Of a stretch of 64,000 bases of DNA, positions 16,357 to 25,821 are shown in pieces. The position numbers were made by a program, and so were the translations under genes. The DNA is from an uncultured Lachnospiraceae bacterium (GTDB lineage Bacteria; Bacillota; Clostridia; Lachnospirales; Lachnospiraceae): the NCBI GenBank assembly GCA_900315735.1, contig ONAD01000002.1, positions 75,060 to 139,059 on the forward strand. The letters are read 5' to 3'. Numbering within the stretch: position 1 is the stretch's first letter; every line of letters begins with the position of its first letter. Below the pieces are notes generated by a model that did no database searches, was not told the DNA's origin, and saw only the letters and a program-made list of their open reading frames with translations.

Positions 16357-17175
16357 ATGGAGAAAAAGCTGAAAGCAGAAGAATTATTTTCGGTGGAAGG
16401 AAAAATCGTACTTCTTACCGGTGGCGGCGGAATCGGAGAATATTTAACGGAGGCTTATCTGGCAAATGGAGCAACCGTAATTGCAACCAACCGGACAAAG
16501 GAAAAGGGAGAGAAGCTGGTGGCATATATGAATGAGCAGGGTTATGACAAAATAGAAAGTTATCCCCTGGACCAGACCGATTCCGCACAGATAGAAGAAC
16601 TGGTGGATAAAATCCTTGCAAAATACGGACGCATTGATGTGCTTTTAAATGCAGTCGGTTACAGTTATGACTGCAAACCGGAAGATTTTCCGGAAGAAGA
16701 AATCCGCAAAATGATAGAAATCAACTATGTCAGTGCAGCCTTGTTAAATAAAATTGTGGCAAAAAAGGCAATGATACCGGCAGGCGGTGGAAAGATTATC
16801 AATATTGGTTCCATTGCAGGAATAATGTGTCATTCCAAGAATGTATTCCCATATGAAGCATCTAAGGCAGCACTGCATCAGATGACCCGTTCCTTAGCGT
16901 TGTGCTGGGCAAAGTACAATATTTATGTAAACTGCATTGCGCCGACCTGGGTAAAGACACCATTAGTGGAGCATTATAAAGGAGACTATTTTGAAAGAGT
17001 CCGGAAAATGCATTATTTCGACCGGCTTTCGGAATTACAGGATTATGTAGGTCCGGCACTGTTTTTATCATCTGATGCATCCAGTTATGTCAGTGGACTG
17101 ATTCTTACGGTAGATGGAGCATGGAGCTGTGGCAGAACAGTGGGACATGAAGAAGGATACGAAGTACAGTATTAA
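16357..17175 (+). CDS. Short-chain dehydrogenase/reductase
   Basis: The product is 272 residues, a classical SDR. The NAD(P) motif is TGGGGIGE near residue 21, the structural motif NAVG, and the catalytic set is S (NIGSIAG), Y (YEASK) and K four residues later. Threonine/asparagine after the second strand (ATNRTKEKG) leans towards NADP use but is not decisive. The closest annotated relatives by pattern are gluconate 5-dehydrogenase or 3-oxoacyl reductase types. It lies 24 bases after the permease gene and 60 bases before the glycyl radical enzyme, so it should act on an intermediate of the same pathway. Confidence 0.88.
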   Translation: MEKKLKAEELFSVEGKIVLLTGGGGIGEYLTEAYLANGATVIATNRTKEKGEKLVAYMNEQGYDKIESYPLDQTDSAQIEELVDKILAKYGRIDVLLNAVGYSYDCKPEDFPEEEIRKMIEINYVSAALLNKIVAKKAMIPAGGGKIINIGSIAGIMCHSKNVFPYEASKAALHQMTRSLALCWAKYNIYVNCIAPTWVKTPLVEHYKGDYFERVRKMHYFDRLSELQDYVGPALFLSSDASSYVSGLILTVDGAWSCGRTVGHEEGYEVQY

Positions 17176-17235
17176 ATGATAGATTTATTTTAGGAAGTAT
17201 ATGCAATAAGAAAAAATAAAGGAGGATGTGCAATT

Positions 17236-19608
17236 ATGTCGGAGAGAACACAGAGATTAAAGAGAGCAATGTTGGATGCAAAACCATGTGTAAGTGCGGA
17301 AAGGCTCGTATTGGCGACAGAGGCATATCAGAAATATGCCGGACTGCCAATCCCGGTTTTTCGTGCCAAAGTATTGGAGTATGTACTGACACATAAGAAG
17401 GTTGAAATCCGTAGAGATGAGATGATTGTGGGAGACCAGGCTGACCGGCAGAGATGCGCTCCTTTATTTCCAGAATATCAGTCCTCTAATGGATGGCTTG
17501 CAGATGAAATACGCAACCTCCATACCAGAACCAAAGATGTCATGGAGGTAACACCGGAAGATAAGGAGAAAATTTTAGAGTATCTGCCTTATTGGGATGG
17601 AAAATCATTAGAGGATATCACCAATGCCGTCATTGACGAAGATATTAAAACAGAAGAAGGCGAAGGCGTATATACCTTCGGTGGCAGGGAAACCGCAACC
17701 GGTCATACCGCACCAAATTATAAACGCCTGATGAAAGAAGGCTTAAGAGGTTATATCAATCGATGTAAGGACAAGATTGCAGCAGTAAAAGAAGCCGGCA
17801 ACACGACAGAGCTTCAGCCCAAAGTAGATTTCTGGAATGGTTCTGTAATTGCAATGGAAGCTGTCATTACATTTGCAAAGAGATATGCGGCACTGGCACG
17901 GGAAATGGCAGAGACGGAAACGGATGCTGACCGTAAGGCTGAACTTTTACTGATTGCAGAAAACTGTGAAGTGGTGCCGGAACATGAACCAAAGACGTTT
18001 TTGCAGGCATTACAGTTTATCTGGTTCTGCCATGTAACATTTCATATTGAAAATAATTCTACCGGAAATGGATTCGGAAGATTTGACCAGTATACATACC
18101 CTTACTATAAGATGGATAAAGAAGCCGGTGGCATCACAGAAGAACAGGCTACCGAGTATTTAGAGATGCTTTATGTGAAAATAACAGGAATGATTAAAAT
18201 TCGTCCGAAGATTTTCAGCTATGCCTATGCAGGTTATCCAATGTGGCAGATTCTGATGTGCGGCGGACAGGACATTTACGGAAATGATGCCACCAATGAT
18301 GTTTCTTACCTGATATTGGAAGCCGCAGACAATATCCGCATGAGCCAGCCGGCAATTGGAGTCAGAATCCATGAGGGTACACCGGAAAAATTCATGGAGA
18401 AGGCAGTCAGCATGAACCAGCGTGGACTGTCAAACCCGGCATTCTTTAATGATAAAGTAGCAATTCCAATGGTTCAGGCTAAGGGAGGAACCCTGGAAGA
18501 AGCAAGAGACTGGGCAATCGTAGGATGCGTAGAGCCGCATCCGGGACAGGGTTCTGCAGATGGAACACCTCTGGCAGTCTATATGAATGGTGGAAAGATT
18601 ATCGAGCTTACCATGCATAATGGATACAACTATCTGACGAAACGGCAGACGGGACCAAAAACCGGTGATGTTACCACATTTGAAAATCGCCAGCAGATTA
18701 TTCAGGCGGTGGAGAACCAGCTGGATTACTTCTACGAAAAAGTCATTATCAATCATAACCGGGTAATATCCATTCATTCCACTATGCTTCCGGCAATGTT
18801 TGCGTCCGATGTGATGGACGATTGTATTGATAATGGAAAATCTGTGCAGCAGGGTGGTGTACGTCATAATTATACCGGAGCCTTTCTGGTTGGTCCGGCA
18901 AATATGGCAGACTCCATTGTAGCAATTGATTATGCTGTATTTAAAGATAAAATCTGCAGTATGCAGGAACTGATTGATGCCATGGAGCAGAATTTTGAAG
19001 GACAGGAGCGTCTGCGCCAGTATCTTCTTAAGGTACCTCCAAAATTTGGAAATGATATAGAAGAAGTGGATGAGGTCTATCGTGAAATTGTATGTCATGT
19101 GGCAGAATTTGTACAGGCAAAAGAGGATGCCCGCGGCGGACATTACGCATTCAGCAATCTTTCACAGACTGCTAATGTATTATTAGGTTCTGTCTGTGGT
19201 GCAACACCGGATGGCAGACTGTCAAAAGAGCCATTGAGTGATAATGCATCTCCATCCATGGGACGTGATACCAACGGACCGACAGCATCGGTCAATTCCG
19301 TTGCTCATTCTGACCAGGTAAAACAGTGGGATGGTTCTCTTTTAAATATCCGTTTTGACCCGAAAGGCGTTGAAGGAGAAAAAGGAGAGAAAATTGTAGA
19401 AGGTGTGGTAAAGACCTACTTTGAAAATTACGGAAGCCATATTCAGATAAATGTCGTAAATGACAAGACTCTGCGGGCAGCCCAGAAAGACCCGGAGCAT
19501 TACCGTGATTTACTGGTTCGTGTAGCGGGATATATGGCATATTTCACAGAAATGGACAAAGATATCCAGGATAGTATTATTGCCAGAACCTGCCATTTTG
19601 AGGCATAA
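17236..19608 (+). CDS. Glycyl radical enzyme of unassigned substrate
   Basis: The 790-residue protein has a PFL-like barrel with thiyl cysteine C431 and general base E433 in VGCVEPHPGQG. The C-terminal glycyl radical loop is RVAGYMAYF, with the radical glycine at residue 765. The C-V-E motif places it with the eliminases and dehydratases (glycerol/propanediol dehydratase, choline lyase CutC, hydroxyproline dehydratase HypD, sulfite-lyases IslA and HpsG). It is not like pyruvate formate-lyase, which has CC. The stretch after the motif (PHPGQGSADG) lacks the HDA-type residues I expect after GCVEP in glycerol dehydratases, so substrate choice probably differs. GGAGG precedes the ATG by 10 bases. 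Its activase is encoded 131 bases downstream. The island context suggests a substrate derived from an amino compound. Oxygen-sensitive, cytoplasmic. Confidence 0.93.
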   Translation: MSERTQRLKRAMLDAKPCVSAERLVLATEAYQKYAGLPIPVFRAKVLEYVLTHKKVEIRRDEMIVGDQADRQRCAPLFPEYQSSNGWLADEIRNLHTRTKDVMEVTPEDKEKILEYLPYWDGKSLEDITNAVIDEDIKTEEGEGVYTFGGRETATGHTAPNYKRLMKEGLRGYINRCKDKIAAVKEAGNTTELQPKVDFWNGSVIAMEAVITFAKRYAALAREMAETETDADRKAELLLIAENCEVVPEHEPKTFLQALQFIWFCHVTFHIENNSTGNGFGRFDQYTYPYYKMDKEAGGITEEQATEYLEMLYVKITGMIKIRPKIFSYAYAGYPMWQILMCGGQDIYGNDATNDVSYLILEAADNIRMSQPAIGVRIHEGTPEKFMEKAVSMNQRGLSNPAFFNDKVAIPMVQAKGGTLEEARDWAIVGCVEPHPGQGSADGTPLAVYMNGGKIIELTMHNGYNYLTKRQTGPKTGDVTTFENRQQIIQAVENQLDYFYEKVIINHNRVISIHSTMLPAMFASDVMDDCIDNGKSVQQGGVRHNYTGAFLVGPANMADSIVAIDYAVFKDKICSMQELIDAMEQNFEGQERLRQYLLKVPPKFGNDIEEVDEVYREIVCHVAEFVQAKEDARGGHYAFSNLSQTANVLLGSVCGATPDGRLSKEPLSDNASPSMGRDTNGPTASVNSVAHSDQVKQWDGSLLNIRFDPKGVEGEKGEKIVEGVVKTYFENYGSHIQINVVNDKTLRAAQKDPEHYRDLLVRVAGYMAYFTEMDKDIQDSIIARTCHFEA

Positions 19609-19739
19609 AGCCTGATAAAAAATGCTGCCAGATTAATGGCAGTAGAAACAGAAATTTTTATATAAAAACATTAATATAGAGATTTTGAATAGCAACAGTC
19701 AAATAATTCAGATCTGTAAGATGTACAAGAGGTGAGAGC

Positions 19740-20651
19740 ATGAAAGGAATAGTTGGTGGCATTCAGAAATTTTCAACAGAGGATGGACCGGGAATCCGTA
19801 CAACCGTATTTTTAAAAGGATGTCCATTGGAGTGCAAGTGGTGTCATAATCCGGAACTGATTCATTTTGGCGCAAACCTCTATCATAATCCGACACACTG
19901 TATCGGCTGCGGTGCCTGTCTGACTGTATGTGAGGCGCAGGCACTGCAGATTGGAAAAAACGGAATTGAACTGATTCGTGAAAAATGCAAAGGCTGTTTT
20001 GCATGCACCAAAATGTGTTATGCAGGAGCTTTAACAGTTGCAGGAAAAGAAATGACAACGGATGAAGTTATGAAGATAGTGCTTCAGGATAAAGGATATT
20101 ATGAAAAAACCAATGGAGGACTTACCATTAGCGGTGGTGAACTTTTAAGTCAGGCGGAATTTGCCAGGGACCTGCAGCTTAAGGCAAAGGAAAATGGAAT
20201 ACAGGTGATTCTTGATACCTGTGGATATGGAGACGGAACAAGACTTCTTGAAATGGCAAAGGATGCACAGCACATTCTCTATGACATGAAGCATATAGAG
20301 AGGGAGAAACATATTGCATGCACCGGAAGACCCAATGATATTATTTTAAAAAATCTTCGGTTATTAAGCCAGGATGAAACGGTGCGGGAGCGGCTAATTA
20401 TGCGGATGCCGCTGATTGCAGGAGTCAATGATGGAGAAAGTACAATCCAGAAGACGTCAGCTCTTTATAAGGAACTTGGAATCCGCCATGTCAATCTGAT
20501 TGCTTATCATGAATTAGGTAAAGTAAAAGCTGCCTGTGTCGGAAGAGAACATCATGATTTTGAAACCCCATCAGCAGAACATTTAAAAAAGCTTAAATCA
20601 ATTTTTGAAGCAGATGGTGCGGAAGTTGAAATTATCGGGGAGGGTGTATAG
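19740..20651 (+). CDS. Glycyl radical enzyme activating protein (radical SAM)
   Basis: The product is 303 residues. The radical SAM cluster ligands are C28, C32 and C35 (GCPLECKWC). A ferredoxin-like insert with two 4Fe-4S motifs follows (CIGCGACLTVC and CKGCFACTKMC), as in activases of CutC, HypD and glycerol dehydratase but unlike the short PFL activase. The glycine-rich SAM site is TISGGELLSQ. It abstracts hydrogen from glycine 765 of the upstream enzyme. AGAGGTGAG lies ahead of the ATG. A weak hairpin (CTGCC/GGCAG, near 19624) in the gap may tune its level relative to the enzyme. Confidence 0.95.
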   Translation: MKGIVGGIQKFSTEDGPGIRTTVFLKGCPLECKWCHNPELIHFGANLYHNPTHCIGCGACLTVCEAQALQIGKNGIELIREKCKGCFACTKMCYAGALTVAGKEMTTDEVMKIVLQDKGYYEKTNGGLTISGGELLSQAEFARDLQLKAKENGIQVILDTCGYGDGTRLLEMAKDAQHILYDMKHIEREKHIACTGRPNDIILKNLRLLSQDETVRERLIMRMPLIAGVNDGESTIQKTSALYKELGIRHVNLIAYHELGKVKAACVGREHHDFETPSAEHLKKLKSIFEADGAEVEIIGEGV

Positions 20652-20694
20652 GTAATATAGCATAGCAGAAAAGACAGAATAAAGAGGTGATTGC

Positions 20695-21612
20695 ATGGGA
20701 AATGTTATCCTGCGGATGCTGGTTATTTTTATCATCATCCTGCTTGGTGTACTGGTAAGAAAAGCGAAATTAATTCCGGAAGATGGAGATAAGGGATTAA
20801 GCTCTCTGGTAATTTACATTGGAAATCCGGCATTGATTTTCTATTCTGTATTATCGGGAAATCTTGAAATCACCAAAAAAGAGGCATTGTTTTATGTGAT
20901 GATTTCCTTTGTATTTTATGCAGTGCTGATACTGGTGGGAAAAGTAATGAGTTATTTCCCACTTCTGAAAACCATTCCCCGAAAGCACATCGAGGCAATG
21001 CTTGTATTTACCAATATGGGATTTATCGGACTGCCGGTAATACAGAGCATTTATGGAGATGGGGCAATTTTTTATATTGCCATTATGGGAATCCCATTTA
21101 ATATACTGGTTTATTCCTACGGCGTTTTTCTTTTGGGAAAAGAAAGCAGCAGGCTGCCTCTTAAAAACATGTTAAATCCAAGCATCATTACAGCCGTTGT
21201 AGTGCTGTTTCTGTTCTTTTTGGATATACCGATTCCGGGATTTCTCATGGATCTTACGGATATGGTAGGCGGGATTACGGTACCGCTGGCATTGATTATT
21301 GTGGGATATAACCTGGCAAGAGAATCCATCATAGACATCCTGCGGGATAAAGTAGTGTATCTATTCTTATTATTAAAGTTAGTGTTGTATCCGACGGTCA
21401 TTTTTCTGTTATTCCGGCCATTTGTGAAAAATCCAGTTTTTCTTGGAGTGATGGTGATTGTTGCAGCAATGCCGGTGGGCAGTAATGTTTCTATGATTAA
21501 CCGTGAGTATGGAGAAGAAAAGGATAGTGCAGCCATTGCAAAATGTACCGTTTTATCGACTGTCGTATCTGCCATTGCAATTCCGGTCTGGGCGGCAGTA
21601 TTACTTACTTAA
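20695..21612 (+). CDS. AEC family transporter
   Basis: The product is 305 residues with about ten membrane segments, matching the auxin efflux carrier (Mem_trans) family. Characteristic parts are the early NPALIFYSVL segment, FTNMGFIGLPV in the middle and MPVGSNVSMINREYG near the end. Bacterial members carry organic acids such as malate or malonate. It starts 43 bases after the activase gene behind AGAGGTGA, so it is probably co-transcribed. It may export the acid end product or import a co-substrate (inference). Confidence 0.9.
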   Translation: MGNVILRMLVIFIIILLGVLVRKAKLIPEDGDKGLSSLVIYIGNPALIFYSVLSGNLEITKKEALFYVMISFVFYAVLILVGKVMSYFPLLKTIPRKHIEAMLVFTNMGFIGLPVIQSIYGDGAIFYIAIMGIPFNILVYSYGVFLLGKESSRLPLKNMLNPSIITAVVVLFLFFLDIPIPGFLMDLTDMVGGITVPLALIIVGYNLARESIIDILRDKVVYLFLLLKLVLYPTVIFLLFRPFVKNPVFLGVMVIVAAMPVGSNVSMINREYGEEKDSAAIAKCTVLSTVVSAIAIPVWAAVLLT

Positions 21613-21645
21613 CAAAATAAGGTGAAATGCCGGATGGGAGGGCTT

Positions 21646-22545
21646 ATGAACAGACAGATCCGATGTACGTTAATTTTATTTACAACAGCAGCTATCTGGG
21701 GCTTTGCCTATGTGGCACAAAAGCTGGCACTGGGAAGTGTCGGGCCGCTTACATTAAATACATTAAGAGGAGGCATAGCGTTTCTGTTTCTGATACCATG
21801 TCACCGATTCTTAAAATGGTTTGACCGTAAAAAAGGTAAGGTGTCGAAAGAATATAATAACCGGACTACGATAACGGCTGGAATTCGGAGTGGAATATTT
21901 TTGTGCCTTGCTTCTGTGTTACAGGCATATGGCATAGCAGGAAGCGAGGTTGGAAAGGCCGGTTTCCTGACAACATTATATATCGTGTTAGTGCCGATTT
22001 TCAGCATATTTATTGGTAAAAAATGTGGTGCAAAGGTCTGGTTAAGTGTAGTCCTGGCAATGATAGGAACTTATTTTCTCTGTGTAAAGACCGGATTTCA
22101 GATAGAGCGCAGTGACCTGCTGTTGATTCTCTGCGCGGTATTCTTTGCACTGGATATTGTATCTATTGGAACCATATGTGATCAAGTAGACAGTGTAAAA
22201 ATGTCAATCATCCAGTTTATGGTTTCCTCTGCATGTACTCTGATACCGGCAATTCTTTTGGAACATAGTTCGTATATCCAGATATGGAATGCCCTTCCAG
22301 CAATACTATATTCCGGGGTATTATCCTGTGGTGTCGGCTATACAATTGAAATTATCGGACAGGATGGATTAAATCCGACGGTTGCTTCTTTGATTCTAAG
22401 CTTTGAATCGGTATTTTCCCTTCTGGCAGGATGGTTGTTTTTAAAAGAATATATGAGCATCAAAGAACTGACCGGATGTCTTATCGTTGTGGCAGCAGTG
22501 GTGCTTGCCCAGCTGCCGGAAAAAGGTCACGCAAAAGCTGCCTGA
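21646..22545 (+). CDS. DMT superfamily (EamA) transporter
   Basis: I use the ATG at 21646 (MNRQIRCTLILF) with GGGAGG upstream. A GTG at 21622 is possible but lacks a site. The 299-residue protein has ten hydrophobic segments in two EamA repeats, starting with AAIWGFAYVAQKLAL and ending with a short GHAKAA tail. Members export amino acids and related metabolites. It is the last rightward gene of the island, 33 bases after the AEC gene. Ligand unknown. Confidence 0.9.
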   Translation: MNRQIRCTLILFTTAAIWGFAYVAQKLALGSVGPLTLNTLRGGIAFLFLIPCHRFLKWFDRKKGKVSKEYNNRTTITAGIRSGIFLCLASVLQAYGIAGSEVGKAGFLTTLYIVLVPIFSIFIGKKCGAKVWLSVVLAMIGTYFLCVKTGFQIERSDLLLILCAVFFALDIVSIGTICDQVDSVKMSIIQFMVSSACTLIPAILLEHSSYIQIWNALPAILYSGVLSCGVGYTIEIIGQDGLNPTVASLILSFESVFSLLAGWLFLKEYMSIKELTGCLIVVAAVVLAQLPEKGHAKAA

Positions 22546-22588
22546 CAAAGTCTGTGAGATAAAGTCTGCCAGAAAATATCTGAAATAT

Positions 22589-23380
22589 TTATTTCCCGGA
22601 AGCCAATTCTACCGTATCTTTCCAGAAGCGTTTTGGAATATTCTGGCTTTGTAGCTTCGGATTCTTTCTTGCTTCAATGGCAATGCTGTCAAAGAAGCCG
22701 CACCAGAGCTTCTGGTATTCCTTCTCGGCAGGGGAAAGTCGTGTGATAACTTCCTGATTTAAATTGGATGCATCCGTAAGGAAGTATCCACTGCCGGCTT
22801 TGTGAATGGCGGCAATCTGGTGTGCTGCATCATAAATCATAAAATGTTCCTGTGGAAGGCGGTCAGTAAAATGTTCTGCCAGAACAGAAATCACCTGATT
22901 CTTAGGATGGATGGTAGAAAACAGGACTCCGTTTTCCAGTTCCTGAAAACGTAAAAAACCAAGCAGGTGGTGGGCTTCATTTCCGGTGGAACGGCTCAGC
23001 TCAAAGACTCTTGCAATATAAGGATTGCCCAGAGCCTGTAAAATCCGATGACCATCCGGTAAAGAAAATCCATATAAGAGTGTACGGTAAATGCAGTCGG
23101 CTTTGTCCGGCTGCTCTTTCTTTTTTTTATCATCATGGGCAAGAATTGCCTGAAGAATATCCTGATAGACCTCCATCCCCAGGCGGGCAATGATGGTACG
23201 ACCAACTTTTTCGCTCTTTTCGGAATCCGGTGATACCATAATATATTCGGAAAAGAGTTCGTAAGTTATCGTATCATTGATACAAAGCTGTATGTTTTTG
23301 TGCCCGTATTTGCTTGCCCAGGCATCATAGATGCCGGTAAAGATGCCATCAATGGAATCTTCACAAAGAAATATATACAT
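22589..23380 (-). CDS. Putative DNA metabolism protein (TIGR03915 family)
   Basis: The product is 263 residues, starting MYIFLCEDSIDGIFTGIYDAW, which is the signature start of the TIGR03915 / DUF4130 family. The second half (GFLRFQELENGVLFSTIHPK and DRLPQEHFMIYDAAH) also fits. In other bacteria this domain is fused to a uracil-DNA glycosylase, and it nearly always accompanies the radical SAM protein found here at 23427-24758. Its biochemical role is not known to me. It is second in the SOS-type operon, with AAAGGGACTTATTCTC ahead of the ATG. It ends convergently, 43 bases from the DMT transporter gene. Confidence 0.88.
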   Translation of the reverse strand: MYIFLCEDSIDGIFTGIYDAWASKYGHKNIQLCINDTITYELFSEYIMVSPDSEKSEKVGRTIIARLGMEVYQDILQAILAHDDKKKKEQPDKADCIYRTLLYGFSLPDGHRILQALGNPYIARVFELSRSTGNEAHHLLGFLRFQELENGVLFSTIHPKNQVISVLAEHFTDRLPQEHFMIYDAAHQIAAIHKAGSGYFLTDASNLNQEVITRLSPAEKEYQKLWCGFFDSIAIEARKNPKLQSQNIPKRFWKDTVELASGK

Positions 23381-23426
23381 GAGAATAAGTCCCTTTCTAT
23401 TTCCTAAAAATTATTGACATGGCGGT

Positions 23427-24758
23427 TTATCCGACGCATAAATCGTTGGTGGTCAGTTTAAAATCACTTAAAGCATCTTCATCGAAGAAGGAAATCTGCT
23501 TATAACTGGAATCCCGTATTTCCTTCGGAATCTGAGTTTTATCCTGCATCAGACAGCTGCAGATATAATCTTCATTTTGTGGAATGGAATACATCATACG
23601 ACCGGAGCAGGTAATAAAGTAGGCAGCCCGTTTTAAGACAACTCCGATTTTCTTTAAATCGGAAAAGTCAAGGCGGCTGTGCCGGCGGGCTTTTACAATG
23701 CGGTTGGCAGATTTCACACCAATGCCCGGAACACGTAGTAAGGTGTTGTAATCTGCCCGGTTAATCTCTACCGGAAAGGCTTCTAAGTGGCGGAGTGCCC
23801 AATCGCATTTCGGGTCTAAGAAGATATTAAAATCCGGACGGTCTTCGCTTAGTAGCTCTCCGGCAGAAAAACCATAGAAGCGAAGCAGCCAGTCTGCCTG
23901 ATACAGGCGGTGTTCCCGCAGAAGGGGTGGACCACCGAGAAGGGTTGGCAGATTGGAATCGTGATTTACATTGACAAAGGCTGAGTAGAAGACTCGTTTC
24001 AACTGGAAATTCTGGTATAAGCCTTCTGCTACCTTCATAATCTGATAATCGTTTTCCGGGGTGGCACCGATAATCATCTGGGTGCTTTGGCCTGCCGGTA
24101 CAAATTTCGGGGTCTTATGGTAAACCATCAGCTCATTCTGATTTTCCATAATGCCATTTTGAATCAGACGCATGGGCTTTAAGATGGTTTTGCGGGACTT
24201 ATTTGGTGCAAGAGCCTTCAGTCCGTCTGCGGTCGGAAGCTCCAGATTAATGCTCATACGGTCAGCAAGAAAGCCTACTTTTTCAATGAGAACCGGGTCG
24301 GCACCGGGAATAGCTTTTACATGAATATATCCGTTAAAATGATGGCGGACACGGAGCTGGTAAAGTGTCTGATAAATCAGTTCCATAGTATAATTCGGGC
24401 TGATGAGAATACCGGAGCTTAAGAAAAGACCTTCAATATAATTTCTGCAGTAAAATTCCATGGTAAGGGTACAGACTTCGTCCGGTGTAAAGGAAGCCCT
24501 TGGCACATCATTGTTGCAGTTATTCTGGCAGTAGGCACAGCGGAAAATGCATTCATTGGTAAAAAGAATCTTAAGCAGGGAAATACAGCGTCCATCGGCA
24601 GAGAAGGTATGGCAGATTCCGGGAGCAATGGAATTACCCATGCCATGGCCGTTTCCCTTGCGGTCTACACCGCTGGAGGTACAGGCAACATCATATTTGG
24701 CGGCATCCGAAAGGATGGTCAGTTTTTCCAATAAAGACATGTTTTCTGTTATGTTCAA
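23427..24758 (-). CDS. Putative DNA modification/repair radical SAM protein (TIGR03916 family)
   Basis: The start is uncertain. TTG at 24758 follows AAGGTGATTGC and is preferred; GTG at 24767 has no ribosome site. The product is about 443 residues. Radical SAM cysteines are in ECIFRCAYCQNNC. A helix-hairpin-helix DNA-binding motif lies near residue 340 (LLRVPGIGVKSANRI). The N-terminus has DAAKYDVACTSSG, typical of the family. The partner gene downstream and the SOS-type boxes at the promoter support a role in DNA repair. No reaction has been shown for the family as far as I know. Confidence 0.9.
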   Translation of the reverse strand: MNITENMSLLEKLTILSDAAKYDVACTSSGVDRKGNGHGMGNSIAPGICHTFSADGRCISLLKILFTNECIFRCAYCQNNCNNDVPRASFTPDEVCTLTMEFYCRNYIEGLFLSSGILISPNYTMELIYQTLYQLRVRHHFNGYIHVKAIPGADPVLIEKVGFLADRMSINLELPTADGLKALAPNKSRKTILKPMRLIQNGIMENQNELMVYHKTPKFVPAGQSTQMIIGATPENDYQIMKVAEGLYQNFQLKRVFYSAFVNVNHDSNLPTLLGGPPLLREHRLYQADWLLRFYGFSAGELLSEDRPDFNIFLDPKCDWALRHLEAFPVEINRADYNTLLRVPGIGVKSANRIVKARRHSRLDFSDLKKIGVVLKRAAYFITCSGRMMYSIPQNEDYICSCLMQDKTQIPKEIRDSSYKQISFFDEDALSDFKLTTNDLCVG

Positions 24759-24843
24759 AGCAATCACCTTTTCTATAAAATCCCCAATAATAGTTGCGTA
24801 GAACTATTTTCCTCTGTTATCATAAAAAGGACTGGACAAATCA

Positions 24844-24913
24844 GAACGTTTGTTCTAAAATGATTGTAACACAGAAAAATGCAGTTGGCAACAAAAAAAC
24901 GAACATTTATTCG
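24844..24913 (-). promoter_or_regulatory. SOS-type promoter with two LexA boxes
   Basis: Read leftward: -35 TTGCCA (24886-24891), a 17-base spacer, -10 TACAAT (24863-24868). Box 1, AGAACAAACGTTCT (24843-24856), covers the start site and has perfect GAAC-N4-GTTC. Box 2, CGAATAAATGTTCG (24900-24913), lies just upstream of the -35 and has one arm altered. Both fit the Firmicute LexA site, so damage induction of the radical SAM cassette is likely. Confidence 0.75.
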
Positions 24914-24948
24914 AAAAAAAGAAAGAGCGGTTAAATAAAGGAGCAGGC

Positions 24949-25821
24949 ATGGCGGAATTAGGAAATCCACAGAATACAATAGAGGTACTGCAGAAGTACC
25001 GGTTTAATTTTCAGAAGAAATTCGGGCAGAATTTTTTGATAGATACTCATGTGCTGGATAAGATTATCGATGCATCCGGAGTGACGGAGGATGATTTTGT
25101 ATTGGAGATTGGTCCGGGTATCGGAACCATGACACAGTATCTTTGCGAGCGGGCAAGAGAAGTGGTTGCGGTGGAGATAGATAAGAATCTGATACCGATT
25201 CTTTCAGACACACTGAAAAATTATTCCAATGTAACAGTAATCAATGAAGACATTTTAAAGCTTGATATCTGCAAGCTGGCAGAAGAGAAGAACCAGGGAA
25301 AACCAATCAAGGTTGTGGCGAATCTGCCTTATTATATTACCACTCCGATTATTATGGGACTGTTTGAGAGCCATGTACCAATCGACAGCATTACGATTAT
25401 GGTGCAGAAGGAAGTGGCAGAGCGTATGCAGGAGGGACCGGGAAGCAAGGAATATGGAGCACTTTCCCTTGCGGTACAGTATTATGCGAAGCCGGAAATT
25501 GTGGCAAATGTACCACCAAACTGTTTTATGCCAAGACCGAATGTGGGCAGTGCAGTCATTCGTCTGACCCGCCATGAGAAGCCGCCGGTAGAAGTGGAAG
25601 ATGAGAAACTGATGTTCCGTATCATCCGGGCATCCTTTAACCAGCGCAGAAAGACACTGGCAAACGGACTGAATAATTCCCCGGAGATTCATTTGCCGAA
25701 AGAGGTAATACAGGAAAGTATTATAAGCCTTGGAGTTCCGGAGAACATTCGTGGAGAAGCACTGTCCTTAGAGCAGTTTGCGGAGCTTTCCAATGAGATT
25801 GGACGGCGTATGAAGCAGTAA
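24949..25821 (+). CDS. rsmA: 16S rRNA dimethyladenosine transferase
   Basis: The product is 290 residues, the usual length for RsmA/KsgA. The N-terminal KKFGQNFLID leads into SAM motif I (VLEIGPGIGTMTQYL). The catalytic motif NLPYYITTPI and the C-terminal SFNQRRKTLANGL follow. It methylates the two adjacent adenosines near the 3' end of 16S rRNA during 30S maturation. AAAGGAGCAGGC precedes the ATG. It is divergent from the SOS cassette and shares its upstream region. spoIID follows 61 bases downstream. Confidence 0.97.
   Translation: MAELGNPQNTIEVLQKYRFNFQKKFGQNFLIDTHVLDKIIDASGVTEDDFVLEIGPGIGTMTQYLCERAREVVAVEIDKNLIPILSDTLKNYSNVTVINEDILKLDICKLAEEKNQGKPIKVVANLPYYITTPIIMGLFESHVPIDSITIMVQKEVAERMQEGPGSKEYGALSLAVQYYAKPEIVANVPPNCFMPRPNVGSAVIRLTRHEKPPVEVEDEKLMFRIIRASFNQRRKTLANGLNNSPEIHLPKEVIQESIISLGVPENIRGEALSLEQFAELSNEIGRRMKQ

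Noticed and set aside
9912-19608. Assignment of the island as a taurine to isethionate sulfite-lyase pathway
   Set aside because: The gene types fit, but the importer is of the polar amino acid type, no sulfite reductase or sulfoacetaldehyde-specific gene is present, and I cannot confirm sulfonate-binding residues in the glycyl radical enzyme. The TauE gene at 54576 is 32 kb away with its own MarR regulator.
24949-25821. SOS control of rsmA
   Set aside because: The LexA-type boxes flank the leftward promoter elements; no rightward -35/-10 overlaps them clearly.
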